Source: Sphingomonas zeae
GTDB taxonomy: Bacteria > Pseudomonadota > Alphaproteobacteria > Sphingomonadales > Sphingomonadaceae
DNA length: 64,000 nt
Assembly (NCBI RefSeq): GCF_014197135.1
Contig: NZ_JACIFA010000002.1
Location: 186,001 to 250,000 of the forward strand
Direction of reading: 5' to 3'
Shown: in pieces, positions 43,730 to 52,391 of the stretch
Layout of the letters: every line of letters begins with the position of its first letter
How positions within the stretch are numbered: the stretch's first letter is position 1
Notes under the pieces: model-generated
Told to the model about the DNA's origin: nothing
What the model saw: the letters and a program-made list of their open reading frames with translations, nothing else
Database searches by the model: none
Made by a program: the position numbers and the translations under genes

Positions 43730-45484
43730 TCACGCCGCGACGTCGTACGGCTTGATCTCACCCGCCAGATACAGGTTGCGGGCCTTGGCGCGGCTCAGTT
43801 TGCCCGAGCTGGTGCGGGGCAGGGTGCGCGGCGGGATCAGTTCGATCACGCAGTTCATGCCGGTCACCGCGCGCACCCGCTCGCGGATTTCGTCACGCAG
43901 GCGGGCGCGTTCCTCGTCGTCCGAGCTGCGGCACTGGACCAGCACGGCGGGGGTTTCCTCACCGCCCGGCGTGGTGATCGCAAAGGCGGCGATGTCGCCA
44001 GCCTTGAACCCCGGGAGCTGCTCGACCGCCCATTCGATGTCCTGCGGCCAGTGGTTGCGGCCGTTGACGATGATCATGTCCTTGGCGCGGCCGACGATGT
44101 AGATATAGCCCTTGGACATATAGCCCATGTCGCCGGTGTCGAGCCATCCGTCGACCAGACAGGCGTCGGTTGCTTCCTGGTCGCGGAAATAGCCGACCAT
44201 GACCGATGGCCCCTTGCACCAGACCTTGCCGATCGCGCCATCGGGCAGGGGAGTGCCGTCCTCTTCGCGGATCTGGATTTCCATGTCGCGTGCGGGCTTG
44301 CCGCAATTGACGATGGCGCGGAAGCGCTGCGGGCGGTCGGTACCACGTGCGCCGCCCGACAGCTGGGTTTCCTCGACCAGCTCGACGCGGATACCCTCGC
44401 CCGGCGGCATGATCGACACGGCCAGCGTCGCCTCGGCCAAGCCATAGGAGGGCAGGAAGGCGGTGGCCTGGAAACCCGCATCGGCAAAGGCGTCGACGAA
44501 GGACTGCATCACATCGGGGCGGATCATGTCGGCGCCATTGCCCGCCAGCCGCCAGCGGGACAGGTCGAAGCGATCCGACGCCTTGGTCTGCGACGAGATG
44601 CGGCGCGCGCAAATGTCATAGCCGAAGGTCGGCGAATAGCTGACCGAGGTGCCGGGATTGCGGCTGATCATGTCGAGCCAGGCGAGCGGACGCCGCGCGA
44701 AATCCTCGGTCTTGAGGTAATCGGTCGAGACCTGGTTGGCGATGGGTGACAGGAAGCAGCCGACCAGACCCATGTCGTGATACCAGGGCAGCCACGAGAT
44801 GCAGCGGTCGCTGTCCTGGATCTTCATGCCATGGCTGTGCGCGGCGAGATTGTTCAGGAGCGCATGATGGGTGATCGCCACGCCATGCGGGAAGCGGGTC
44901 GAACCGCTGGAATATTGCAGATAGGCGATGGCGTCCGGGCTCGCTTGCGGCAGCGTCGTCTCGGGCGCCTCGCGGGTGGCGAAGCTGTCCCAGTCGATGC
45001 CCTCGACGCCCGCGGCCTGGGCGGCAGCGCTCGCCATCTGGGCCAGCTCGGGCGGAAAGATCAGCATCTTGGGGTCGCAGCTGGCGAGCTGGACGCGCAA
45101 CTGCTCGATATAGCTGTCACGTCCGCCGAACGAGGTCGGCAGCGGCAGCGGCACCGGCCATGCGCCCGCATAGACCACGCCGAAGAACAAGGCGGCGAAT
45201 TCCGGCCCCGTTTCGGCGACCAGCGCGATCCGCTCCTCCGGTTTCACGCCGCTGGCGATCAGCCGGCGGGCGCAGGCCAGCGCATCCTCGCGCAGTTCGG
45301 CGAAGGGATAGGGGCGGGTCAGGGTGCCGCGTGCGTCATGAAAGTTCAGCCCGCGCGCGCCCGAGGCAGCATAGTCCAGCGCTTCGCCAAGCGTGTCGAA
45401 GTCGGCGAAGCGGCGCGGCAGCGCATCCTCGGTCGGCGTCGCGATGATGGCGCGCGCGTCGTCCTGATGGTGCTCGATCGTCAT
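43730..45484 (-). CDS. Fatty acyl-AMP ligase (FAAL)
   Basis: 584 residues of the adenylate-forming family. The P-loop is YLQYSSGSTRFPHGVAITH near residue 170, then WLPWYHDMGLVGCFL near residue 212, FLPSYGLAEATLAVS near residue 345, GWLDTGDMGYM near residue 452 and the lysine motif TSSGKLSRAKAR near the C-terminus. The FAAL-type stretches (YHDMGLVG, SYGLAEATL) set it apart from CoA ligases, so it should activate fatty acids as acyl-AMP for an acyl carrier protein. No PKS, NRPS or carrier gene is adjacent. It starts at ATG 45484 and ends at its own terminator. Confidence 0.9.
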   Translation of the reverse strand: MTIEHHQDDARAIIATPTEDALPRRFADFDTLGEALDYAASGARGLNFHDARGTLTRPYPFAELREDALACARRLIASGVKPEERIALVAETGPEFAALFFGVVYAGAWPVPLPLPTSFGGRDSYIEQLRVQLASCDPKMLIFPPELAQMASAAAQAAGVEGIDWDSFATREAPETTLPQASPDAIAYLQYSSGSTRFPHGVAITHHALLNNLAAHSHGMKIQDSDRCISWLPWYHDMGLVGCFLSPIANQVSTDYLKTEDFARRPLAWLDMISRNPGTSVSYSPTFGYDICARRISSQTKASDRFDLSRWRLAGNGADMIRPDVMQSFVDAFADAGFQATAFLPSYGLAEATLAVSIMPPGEGIRVELVEETQLSGGARGTDRPQRFRAIVNCGKPARDMEIQIREEDGTPLPDGAIGKVWCKGPSVMVGYFRDQEATDACLVDGWLDTGDMGYMSKGYIYIVGRAKDMIIVNGRNHWPQDIEWAVEQLPGFKAGDIAAFAITTPGGEETPAVLVQCRSSDDEERARLRDEIRERVRAVTGMNCVIELIPPRTLPRTSSGKLSRAKARNLYLAGEIKPYDVAA

Positions 45485-45613
45485 GGCCTTGCCTTCGTTC
45501 CTTATGCTTTTGCGCCCCCGCAAAGTGATCGCGCGGGGACGAGTGATTCTTTTCCGCCAAGAATGGCGGCTTCCCGCGTTCTAAATCCGGTGTCAGTGTG
45601 GCACAAACAAGGC

Positions 45614-46144
45614 GTGCCCGCCGATCGTCGCCCGCCAAAACCCCTTGATCCCAAAACGCTGGAGAATCTTGCGCTACGCTATGTCGAGCGATTTGCCACC
45701 ACCGAAGGCAAGCTGGTCGATTATCTGAACCGCAAGCTGCGCGAACGCGGCTGGGCCAGCGACGGTGCCGCCGACCCGCGGGGGCTGGCGGCGCGAATGG
45801 TCGCACTCGGCTATATCGACGACCGCGCCTATGCGGAGGCCAAGGCTGCGTCGCTCGCCCGACGCGGAATGGGGGCCAGACGCGTGGCCCAGGCGCTGCA
45901 CGCCGCGCGGGTTGGCGCGGAGGATCATGAGGCGATCGCGCCGCAAGTTGCGGAGGCGACGCGCGACGCCGCACTCGCCTTTGCCCGGCGGCGGCGAATC
46001 GGGCCTTATGGCGATGGTGAGGCGGATCGGGCGATGCGCGAGAAGCAGTTCGCGGCGATGATGCGCGCGGGACACCCCATGGACCTGTCGCGGCGGATCG
46101 TGTCGGCAGCTCCGGGCGATCTGCCGGATGACGAGGATTTTTGA
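45614..46144 (+). CDS. recX: Regulatory protein RecX
   Basis: 176 residues from the GTG at 45614 ([20 protein letters not shown]); an ATG at 45563 would add 17 residues. Helical RecX repeats are visible: [20 protein letters not shown] then [26 protein letters not shown] then MGARRV, and [13 protein letters not shown]. RecX limits RecA filament growth. Not next to recA here. Divergent from the FAAL gene. Confidence 0.86.
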   Translation: MPADRRPPKPLDPKTLENLALRYVERFATTEGKLVDYLNRKLRERGWASDGAADPRGLAARMVALGYIDDRAYAEAKAASLARRGMGARRVAQALHAARVGAEDHEAIAPQVAEATRDAALAFARRRRIGPYGDGEADRAMREKQFAAMMRAGHPMDLSRRIVSAAPGDLPDDEDF

Positions 46145-46271
46145 TCCAGCGCAAGAATATGGGCGGCGTGGGTTAATTTTCGCGCCATCGTCCCACTCCG
46201 GACCAGCAAAAACGCACGTCCGTGCATTGCGAGTGCGAACAATGATGCTAGCACTTGGGCACAAGGGTACG

Positions 46272-46844
46272 ATGATGCTGGAAGAAACGCCAAGTGAAGG
46301 GGGCGGCATCGACGGCGGGGCGGCGGAAACGGCCGTAAGGCTGGCGGGGGTCGTGAAGTGGTTCGACGTGACGCGGGGTTTCGGCTTCGTGGTCGCGGAT
46401 GACCCGATCTACGGAGATGTGCTGGTGCACTTCACCGTGTTGCAGCCGCATGGGCGGCGCAGTCTGCCGGAGGGCGCGCGGGTCGAGCTGCTGGGCGCGC
46501 GTGGCGGGCGCGGCTATCAGGCGCGCGAGGTGCTGACGATCGACCTCGCCCATGCGCTGCCCGAAGTTCCCAAACGCCCCCGCTCGCCCGACCGGATCGA
46601 TCCGGTCACGCTGGTGGGGGAAGCGGGGGAGCCTGAACAGGTCGCGGTAAAATGGTTCAACCGACTGAAAGGCTATGGCTTTCTGCTGCGCGACCGTGAC
46701 GGGGCAGACGTCTTTGTCCATATGGAGACGCTGCGTCGCGGCGGAATCCTGGATGTCGAACCCGGCCAGCCGCTGGCGGCGCGCGTGGTCGAGGGGCCGA
46801 AAGGCCCGCTGGCGGTGGTCGTGACGCCGAGAGGACTCGAATGA
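46272..46844 (+). CDS. Protein with two cold-shock domains
   Basis: 190 residues. Two CSDs are seen: residues about 22-92 ([31 protein letters not shown]) and about 125-188 ([32 protein letters not shown]). Both keep RNP1-like aromatic residues for single-strand nucleic acid binding. ATG 46272 (or 46275) has AAGGGT 4 nt upstream. The C-terminal stop overlaps the DUF192 start (ATGA). This double-CSD form next to DUF192 is typical of alphaproteobacteria. Confidence 0.92.
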   Translation: MMLEETPSEGGGIDGGAAETAVRLAGVVKWFDVTRGFGFVVADDPIYGDVLVHFTVLQPHGRRSLPEGARVELLGARGGRGYQAREVLTIDLAHALPEVPKRPRSPDRIDPVTLVGEAGEPEQVAVKWFNRLKGYGFLLRDRDGADVFVHMETLRRGGILDVEPGQPLAARVVEGPKGPLAVVVTPRGLE

Positions 46845-47323
46845 TGCGGGTTGCGGTAATGGCTCTGGCCTTGGCGGGCGCGGGGCTGGCGGGATGCTCG
46901 GGCGAAAACTCTTCCTCCGAACAGGCGGGGCAGAAGGTCGCGACGGTGCCCGTCACCATCACAACCGCGCAGGGCCGGCACCGCTTCAACGTCGAAGCCG
47001 CCCGTACCAGCGCCGAGCAGGCGCAGGGGCTGATGTATCGCACCGACCTGAAACCTGATGGCGGCATGTTGTTCGCGCCTTATCCCCCCGAGGGGGGCGG
47101 TCCGCGTGCGGCAAGTTTCTGGATGAAGAATACGCCGACCCCACTCGACATCCTGTTCATCCGCGCCGACGGCACGATCGCCCGGATCGCGGAAAACACC
47201 GTGCCGTTCAGCGAGGCGCAGATTCCCTCGGGCGAGCCGGTCGCGGCCGTGCTGGAGCTCGTCGGGGGACGTTCGGCGGAACTGGGTATAGCGGAGGGCG
47301 ATTCGGTTTCCTGGCGGAGGTGA
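46841..47323 (+). CDS. DUF192 domain lipoprotein
   Basis: 160 residues. Lipoprotein signal with LAGC lipobox ([14 protein letters not shown]). DUF192 covers about residues 38-155: [20 protein letters not shown], then [19 protein letters not shown] and GLAI-like [11 protein letters not shown]. Function unknown; it is co-translated with the cold-shock protein. Confidence 0.92.
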   Translation: MMRVAVMALALAGAGLAGCSGENSSSEQAGQKVATVPVTITTAQGRHRFNVEAARTSAEQAQGLMYRTDLKPDGGMLFAPYPPEGGGPRAASFWMKNTPTPLDILFIRADGTIARIAENTVPFSEAQIPSGEPVAAVLELVGGRSAELGIAEGDSVSWRR

Positions 47324-47393
47324 TCCGCTGAGGCGTTTCTTTCCTGCAAGGGGGCAGAAGGGGCTTAATAGTATCTCGCGTCGCCCCAAGCAT

Positions 47394-47592
47394 CTCCCCT
47401 CCCGCAGGCGGGAGGGGCTGGGGGAGGGCAAGGTGTCTCACCGAGACCATCGCTCGCGGCCCTGCCCCCACCCCAAACCCCTCCCCCCTGTCGGGAGGAG
47501 GGGCTTCAGAAGGGCGTGCCGCAAGGCGTGTTCTGTGAAGAAGCCCCCCTCCGTCAGGGCTGCGCCCTGCCACCTCCCCGTGCCGGGGAGGA
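47394..47592. repeat. Two palindromic GC-rich elements side by side, copy 8
   Basis: 47394-47515 is like copies 1 and 6 (CCCCTCCCGCAGGCGGGAGG then GGGGGAGGG, then CCTGCCCCCACCCC). From about 47515 to 47592 it continues with half of the other subtype, ending CCACCTCCCCGTGCCGGGGAGG. It looks like a hybrid of both subtypes and fills most of the 335-bp gap before NDUFA12, where no gene is visible. Confidence 0.75.
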
Positions 47593-47658
47593 TTATCGGG
47601 ACGCCCAATCACACGAACGCGGTTGAAGGGCGGCGAGAGCCGGGCTACACGGCCCGTC

Positions 47659-48051
47659 ATGGGCATCAACCTCAATCCCTTCACCTGGTGGAACGGCGCC
47701 ACCATCGGCACCTGGTTCGGTCTGCGCGGCAAGGCGCAGGTTGGCGAGGACGCGCATGGCAACGTCTATTATGAAGGCGGCAGCGATACCGCCGGTCGGC
47801 CGCGCCGCTGGGTGATCTACAAGGGCGCCAATGATGCCAGCCGGGTTCCGGTGGAATGGTTCAGCTGGCTGCATCATCAGATCGATGACGTGCCTGACCG
47901 TTCGCTGCCGCCGCGTCGCGCGTGGCAGAAGCCCGCTATGCCGAACATGACCGGCACCGCTATGGCCTATCGTCCGTCGGGCGCGCTCGAAAAGGGTGGG
48001 CAGCGTCAGGCGGCGACCGGGGATTACGAAGCCTGGACGCCTGAGGGGTGA
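47659..48051 (+). CDS. NADH:ubiquinone oxidoreductase accessory subunit NDUFA12
   Basis: 130 residues matching NDUFA12/B17.2: TWWNGATIGTWFGLRG near residue 9, VGEDAHGNVYYEGGSD near residue 27, PRRWVIYKGANDASRVPVEW near residue 47 and WLHHQIDDVP near residue 68. In alphaproteobacteria, as in mitochondria, this is a peripheral subunit of complex I. Its stop overlaps the next start (GTGA). Confidence 0.95.
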   Translation: MGINLNPFTWWNGATIGTWFGLRGKAQVGEDAHGNVYYEGGSDTAGRPRRWVIYKGANDASRVPVEWFSWLHHQIDDVPDRSLPPRRAWQKPAMPNMTGTAMAYRPSGALEKGGQRQAATGDYEAWTPEG

Positions 48052-48716
48052 AGACGTCGCGCTGGCTCGCCAGCGGTGCGTTGGTCGCCTTGCTGGGGGT
48101 CGGCGGCTGGTTCGGCTATCAGGCGCTGACCGATCATGGCGGCGGCGATTCCACCGAATCGGCGGTCAGCCAGATCCTGCCCGATAGCCCCGGCGCCGCG
48201 TCGGGAATCGAATCGGTCGACGGAGCGCAAGCGACGCTCCCCACCGGCGGAACCCCGATGGCCGAGAGGGTCGCGGTGATCGGCCTGCTCAACAAGCGCA
48301 ACGGCGTGTCGCGTGACCTGACCCTGAAACCCGGTCAGGCGGTGCGCGTCGGCGATGTCGTGGTGCGGCTTCGCGCTTGTGAAAAGACGGCGTCCTGGGA
48401 GCCGGAGCCGCTCACCGGCGCTTTCGTCCAGCTCGACGTGCGCGGTGCGAATCAGCGGTGGCAGCGCGTGTTCTCAGGCTGGCTCTACAAGGAGCGGCCT
48501 GCGCTGAATGTCGTGCTCCACCCGGTCTATGACGTCTGGGCCAAAAGTTGCACGATGTCCTGGCCCGAGACGGGGCCCGACACGGTCCCGGCCTCGCTGC
48601 CCGGCGCCGCACCGAAGCGATCGAGCGCGGCAAAGTCGCCGGGGGCCGATACCCCGGCTGCGGATGCTCCCGGCGCGACCACGCCCGCCAATGCGTCGGA
48701 CAGCAGCGCGACATAA
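48048..48716 (+). CDS. DUF2155 domain-containing protein
   Basis: 222 residues from GTG 48048. One N-terminal hydrophobic segment (WLASGALVALLGVGGWFGY) anchors or exports it. The DUF2155 core is at about 85-165: LNKRNGVSRDLTLKPGQ, LRACEKTASWEPEPLTGAFVQ and FSGWLYKERPALNVVLHPVY. The final 55 residues are a Pro/Ala/Ser-rich tail. DUF2155 follows NDUFA12 in many alphaproteobacteria. Its last 190 bp overlap the 3' end of aat on the other strand. Confidence 0.9.
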   Translation: MKTSRWLASGALVALLGVGGWFGYQALTDHGGGDSTESAVSQILPDSPGAASGIESVDGAQATLPTGGTPMAERVAVIGLLNKRNGVSRDLTLKPGQAVRVGDVVVRLRACEKTASWEPEPLTGAFVQLDVRGANQRWQRVFSGWLYKERPALNVVLHPVYDVWAKSCTMSWPETGPDTVPASLPGAAPKRSSAAKSPGADTPAADAPGATTPANASDSSAT

Positions 48717-49285
48717 TCCTCACGTCCGATCTCGATCGCGCCCATGGTCGACAGATGGGCGGTCTGAAACTGGCAGTCGAGCAGGCTGTAGCCCCCGGCG
48801 CGAAGCCGGGCGACCAGCCAGACGAGCGCGACCTTGGACGCATCGGTCCGGCGACTGACCATCGACTCGCCGAAAAAGGCGCGGCCCAATGCCAGGCCAT
48901 AGAGCCCTCCAACCAACTCGTCGCCGTCCCAGCATTCGATCGAATGGGCAAAGCCCATATCGAACAGGTCGATGAACACCCGTTCGATGGCGTAGTTGAT
49001 CCAGGTCTCGGGCCGGTCGGGCACGCTTTCAGCGCAAAGCCGAATGATCGATTCGAAGGCGGTGTCGGCGGTCACGCGGAACCGGTCCTTGGCCACCGTC
49101 TTGCGCAGCGAACGCGACAGGTGAAACCCGTCGAGGGGCAGGACGGCGCGCTTGCGCGGCTCCACCCAATAGACATGGTCGGTCTCCCGCGTGTCCGCCA
49201 TGGGGAAGACGCCGACGGCATAGGCCCCCAGCACCAGATGCGGGGTCAGCCGTTCGACACGGCCGGGTTCGTCGCGGAGACTCAT
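48527..49285 (-). CDS. aat: Leucyl/phenylalanyl-tRNA-protein transferase
   Basis: 252 residues. Family motifs: VLGAYAVGVFPMADTRETDH near residue 17, YWVEPRKRAVLPLDGFHLSR near residue 38, FAHSIECWDGDELVGGLYGL near residue 110 and ESMVSRRTDASKVALVWLV near residue 137, then LLDCQFQTAHLSTMGA near residue 164. It adds Leu or Phe to N-terminal Arg/Lys for the N-degron pathway. Its start overlaps the ParA-type stop (ATGA). A long alternative C-terminus (about 50 residues) overlaps DUF2155. Confidence 0.94.
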   Translation of the reverse strand: MSLRDEPGRVERLTPHLVLGAYAVGVFPMADTRETDHVYWVEPRKRAVLPLDGFHLSRSLRKTVAKDRFRVTADTAFESIIRLCAESVPDRPETWINYAIERVFIDLFDMGFAHSIECWDGDELVGGLYGLALGRAFFGESMVSRRTDASKVALVWLVARLRAGGYSLLDCQFQTAHLSTMGAIEIGREDYVALLSDALAGVVAPGASAAGVSAPGDFAALDRFGAAPGSEAGTVSGPVSGQDIVQLLAQTS

Positions 49286-50019
49286 CCTCCCGCCAGCCTT
49301 CGTTCGATGACCCGCCACAGATCGGCGTAAGCCCGGGCGGCGGTGCTGCGAGGGGCAAAGGCACCGACGGGCGCGCGGTGCTGCCCCATCGCCTCGACCA
49401 GGCTGGCCATCGGGATGATCGGCCAGTCGGGATGGGCGGTCAGCGCCTCGGCATGAAGGCTGCGGCGGCGGTCGACCATGACATGGACGGGCAACAGGGG
49501 CACGCGGCCCCGGACATGGCCATCCACGACCTCCAGCGCCCGGGTGGCGAGCGCAGAGGGAACGACCGGCACCACGATCAGGTCGACCGCGCGCAGTATC
49601 TGCTCCGCCGTCTCGGTCAGGCCGGGCGGGCAGTCCAGGATCACGCTGTCGTAACCGTCCAGCCCGTCGATCAGCCGGCCGAGGCGCTTCTTCTTCTGGA
49701 TCATGTGGAACAGCAGGTCCAGGCCGCGCAGCGAGTCGTCGGCGCCGATCAGCGACAAGCGGGGGATGTTCGTCTGTCGGATCAGCCGGTCGACGGGAAT
49801 GTCGCGGGAAAACACGGCCTGCGCCCGTTCGCCATGCGCCGTGCCGCCCAGCAGCCAGGTCGAGGCGGCCTGGGGGTCAAGATCCCATAACAGGGTCCGG
49901 CGCGCGCACAGGCTGGCGGCGCACCAGGTCAGATTGACCGCCATGCTGGTCTTTCCGACGCCCCCCTTCAGGCTGTAGATCGCGATCGCAGCCACGGCTT
50001 GTCCGTTCGACCTCCCCAT
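49282..50019 (-). CDS. ParA/MinD-type ATPase
   Basis: 245 residues from ATG 50019. Deviant Walker A KGGVGKTSMAVNLTW near residue 18, then LLWDLDPQAASTWLL and Walker B-like YDSVILDCPPGLTETAEQ near residue 124. No ParB partner gene or parS site is seen, and the cluster with aat argues for a cell-organisation or unknown role, not chromosome partition. The upstream terminator (50031-50060) separates it from the lipoprotein gene. Confidence 0.88.
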   Translation of the reverse strand: MGRSNGQAVAAIAIYSLKGGVGKTSMAVNLTWCAASLCARRTLLWDLDPQAASTWLLGGTAHGERAQAVFSRDIPVDRLIRQTNIPRLSLIGADDSLRGLDLLFHMIQKKKRLGRLIDGLDGYDSVILDCPPGLTETAEQILRAVDLIVVPVVPSALATRALEVVDGHVRGRVPLLPVHVMVDRRRSLHAEALTAHPDWPIIPMASLVEAMGQHRAPVGAFAPRSTAARAYADLWRVIERRLAGG

Positions 50020-50030
50020 AGAGCCCAAAG

Positions 50031-50060
50031 AAAAGGCCGACGGAGATATCCCCGCCGGCC
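50031..50060 (-). terminator. Rho-independent terminator after the MliC-like lipoprotein gene
   Basis: On the minus strand GGCCGGCGGGG and CTCCGTCGGCC form an 11-bp stem with two wobble pairs around ATAT, followed by TTTT. It lies between the lipoprotein stop at 50119 and the ParA-type start. Confidence 0.75.
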
Positions 50061-50118
50061 GGTCTGCGATCAAGTCCTTATCGTCGATCAAGCGACGCCA
50101 AGGATGAATTGCGCGCGA

Positions 50119-50505
50119 TCAGATGTGGCAGACCTGCGCGGCCTTTTTCGGGGTGGTCAGCGTGACCGCCTTTTCGTCGCCCGTCATCTTCCAGCCGCCC
50201 TCGGCGGTCAGCGGTTCACCGGCGGCCGGGGCCTTCAGCACGACCGGGGTTTCGCCTTCCTTCAGACGGACATTGGCCTGCTTGTCGCCCTGGAAGAAGG
50301 TGACGAAGACGAGGCTGTTGTCCTTGCAGCGGAAGCTCTTGTCCGCCTTGATCGCGGGCGGCAATTCGACCGGCGCGCGGTTGGCGAGGATGTTGGCCAT
50401 GGGGTCGGGATTGGTGTCCACGACCTCGGGCTGGCTGGGCTTGGAATTGCACGCTGCCAGGGCGAGCAGCGGTGCGGCGACGAAAACGGGGAGGAGGCTT
50501 TTCAT
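50119..50505 (-). CDS. Lipoprotein, MliC-like lysozyme-inhibitor fold (tentative)
   Basis: 128 residues. Lipoprotein signal MKSLLPVFVAAPLLALAAC with LAAC lipobox. The mature part has FRCKDNSLVFVTFF near residue 58, LKEGETPVVLKAPAAGEP near residue 81 and a final Cys (AQVCHI). The C-strand-C layout recalls the MliC/PliC lysozyme inhibitors, but the SGxxY loop is weak (AAGEPL), so this is tentative. Single gene with its own terminator. Confidence 0.65.
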   Translation of the reverse strand: MKSLLPVFVAAPLLALAACNSKPSQPEVVDTNPDPMANILANRAPVELPPAIKADKSFRCKDNSLVFVTFFQGDKQANVRLKEGETPVVLKAPAAGEPLTAEGGWKMTGDEKAVTLTTPKKAAQVCHI

Positions 50506-50672
50506 AGCGGGCCGGTGCTTCGCAAATGCAGCAACCCGGCGTCAAGCATCACCTGTGCATCCGGCGCCCGAATCTCGAACATTTCGCCCCTTGGCCCCGG
50601 CGCGATCCTTCTTGTCACCACCCAAGCAAGGCTTTGCTTGCCCGATGGCGGGGCAGGAGCCATCTAGGCGGC

Positions 50673-51638
50673 ATGGATGTGACCTCCGACACGCTGGCCC
50701 TGATAGGCAATACCCCGCTCGTCCGCCTGAAGGGGCCGAGCGAGGCGACGGGATGCGATATCTTCGGCAAATGCGAATTCGCCAATCCGGGCGCCAGCGT
50801 GAAAGATCGCGCCGCGTTGTTCATCGTCGAGGATGCGGAGGCCCGTGGGCTGCTCCGCCCCGGCGGCACGATCGTCGAGGGGACGGCGGGCAATACCGGC
50901 ATCGGCCTGGCGCTGGTCGCCAATGCCAAAGGCTATCGCACGATCATCGTGATGCCCGAGACGCAGAGCCGCGAGAAGATGGATACGCTGCGCGCGCTTG
51001 GGGCCGAACTGGTGCTGGTCCCCGCCGCGCCCTATTCCAGCCCGTGCCATTTCGTTCACACCTCGCGTCGGATCGCCGAGGAGACGGACAATGCGATCTG
51101 GGCCAATCAGTTCGACAATATCGCCAATCGCCGCGCGCATATCGTCGGGACGGCCGAGGAAATCTGGCACCAGATGGGCGGGCGCATCCATGGCTTTACC
51201 TGTGCGGCGGGAACCGGCGGCACGCTCGCGGGCGTCGGCCTGGGACTGAAGGCGCATGACGAATCGGTGACGATCGCGCTCAGCGATCCGCATGGTGCGG
51301 CGCTCTATGACTATTATGCGCATGGCGAACTGAAGTCCGAAGGTTCTTCGGTCGCCGAAGGGATCGGGCAGGGGCGGATCACCGCCAATCTGGAAGGCGC
51401 GCCGATCGATACCCAATTCCGAATTTCGGATGCCGAGGGATGGTATTGGGTGCAGCGGTTGCTCAGCGAAGAGGGGCTGTGCCTCGGTCTGTCCTCGGGG
51501 ATCAACGTGGCGGGTGCGGTGGCACTGGCGCGTGCTATGGGGCCGGATAAGCGGATCGTAACCATTTTGTGCGATACGGGATTCCGCTATCTTTCCACGC
51601 TCCACAACCCGGCGTGGCGGGCCGAAAAGGGGCTGTAG
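50673..51638 (+). CDS. cysK: Cysteine synthase A family protein
   Basis: 321 residues. PLP enzyme of the O-acetylserine sulfhydrylase fold: IGNTPLVRLKGPSEATG near residue 11, the Schiff-base Lys in NPGASVKDRAALFIVEDA near residue 39, the substrate loop VEGTAGNTGIGLALVA near residue 69 and TCAAGTGGTLAGVGLGLK near residue 175. It uses TAGNTG in place of the commoner TSGNTG. It should make cysteine from O-acetylserine and sulfide; a related activity on another substrate cannot be excluded. Confidence 0.9.
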   Translation: MDVTSDTLALIGNTPLVRLKGPSEATGCDIFGKCEFANPGASVKDRAALFIVEDAEARGLLRPGGTIVEGTAGNTGIGLALVANAKGYRTIIVMPETQSREKMDTLRALGAELVLVPAAPYSSPCHFVHTSRRIAEETDNAIWANQFDNIANRRAHIVGTAEEIWHQMGGRIHGFTCAAGTGGTLAGVGLGLKAHDESVTIALSDPHGAALYDYYAHGELKSEGSSVAEGIGQGRITANLEGAPIDTQFRISDAEGWYWVQRLLSEEGLCLGLSSGINVAGAVALARAMGPDKRIVTILCDTGFRYLSTLHNPAWRAEKGL

Positions 51639-51701
51639 CCGCTGACCCTGCGCGGCGGAGGTCGACAGGATGCGGCGCGCGGAGTAGTATCGTTCGGTTC
51701 C

Positions 51702-51980
51702 ATGAAGTCACCCGACCATCATCATATCATGCAGCGCGTGAAAGTCGGCATGATCGGCCTGGCCGCCGTCATCCTGCTGATCGCGATCGCCAGTACGATC
51801 CTGGGCTCGCTTAACCGTGACGAGCCGCCGGTCGTCGCCGCGGGTGCGGCGCAGTCGAACATGGTCGCCGGCATGGCTATGGCCAATGCAGCCACCCCGG
51901 CAAGCAGCGAGCCGCTGGCCGAACTGGGTGTCGCGCCTGCCCCGGTCAACAGTCAGGCCTCCGCCGAAGCGGCGCGCTGA
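51702..51980 (+). CDS. Small single-pass membrane protein, unknown function
   Basis: 92 residues. One membrane helix (VGMIGLAAVILLIAIASTIL) after an N-terminal His-rich start (SPDHHHIMQ), then an Ala/Met/Pro-rich tail. No family recognised. It lies 63 nt after the cysteine synthase gene, in the same direction, so may be cotranscribed; an imperfect GACCCGT/ACGGGT hairpin follows without a T run. Confidence 0.6.
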   Translation: MKSPDHHHIMQRVKVGMIGLAAVILLIAIASTILGSLNRDEPPVVAAGAAQSNMVAGMAMANAATPASSEPLAELGVAPAPVNSQASAEAAR

Positions 51981-52391
51981 TCGCGCGCGTCTGACCCGTC
52001 TGTCGACGGGTGCTCCCCCTCCAAGCGTTACCGCGCGAACCGTCCGTTTCGGCCTTTTTGCTTAATAAATGTTAATTGCCTCGCAAGCGCTTTACGCGAG
52101 AATTGGCCGGGGAAATTCGGGGAATCTGCCCCCCGTCCGCAGAAATCCACCATTTCGGGTGATCCCGCTGTGCGCACGGTCCCGCGTGCAGGCTGGCCGT
52201 TCGTCGCAAAATGCCGGTTTCAGGCGGGATTTCCCCGCTTCTCCCCAAAAATCCCGTTGCCTCCCGGTTATGCTATAGGTAAACCGTATTCCAACAGAGG
52301 GGCAGGCTCACTGTGATCCAGAAATGGTCGGAATGCGGCGATGGCCGTGTTTCGAAGCGGTGAGGTCGTGCGCGCCATGTGCGAGGTTGGC
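51981..52391. other. Promoter and leader region of the dcw operon
   Basis: No gene is seen in these 411 bp. An AT-rich patch (TTAATAAATGTTAATTG) is at 52061-52077, and four regularly spaced TCCC boxes are at 52231-52265 just before a TATGCTATAGG sequence that may include the -10 box. Confidence 0.6.
52231..52265 (-). promoter_or_regulatory. Four tandem NGGGAN-type boxes, probable MraZ operator
   Basis: TTCCC, CTCCC, ATCCC and CTCCC start at 52231, 52241, 52251 and 52261: four copies at exactly 10-bp steps, so all face the same side of the helix. Read on the minus strand they are GGGAN repeats with 5-bp gaps, the same layout as the TGGGN-N5 repeats bound by E. coli MraZ. They sit directly before the presumed -10 region of the operon, fitting autorepression. 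Binding is inference. Confidence 0.65.

Noticed and set aside
49282..50019. ParA-type gene as sign of a replication or partition locus
   Set aside because: No ParB, parS palindromes, DnaA boxes or gidAB genes are seen nearby.
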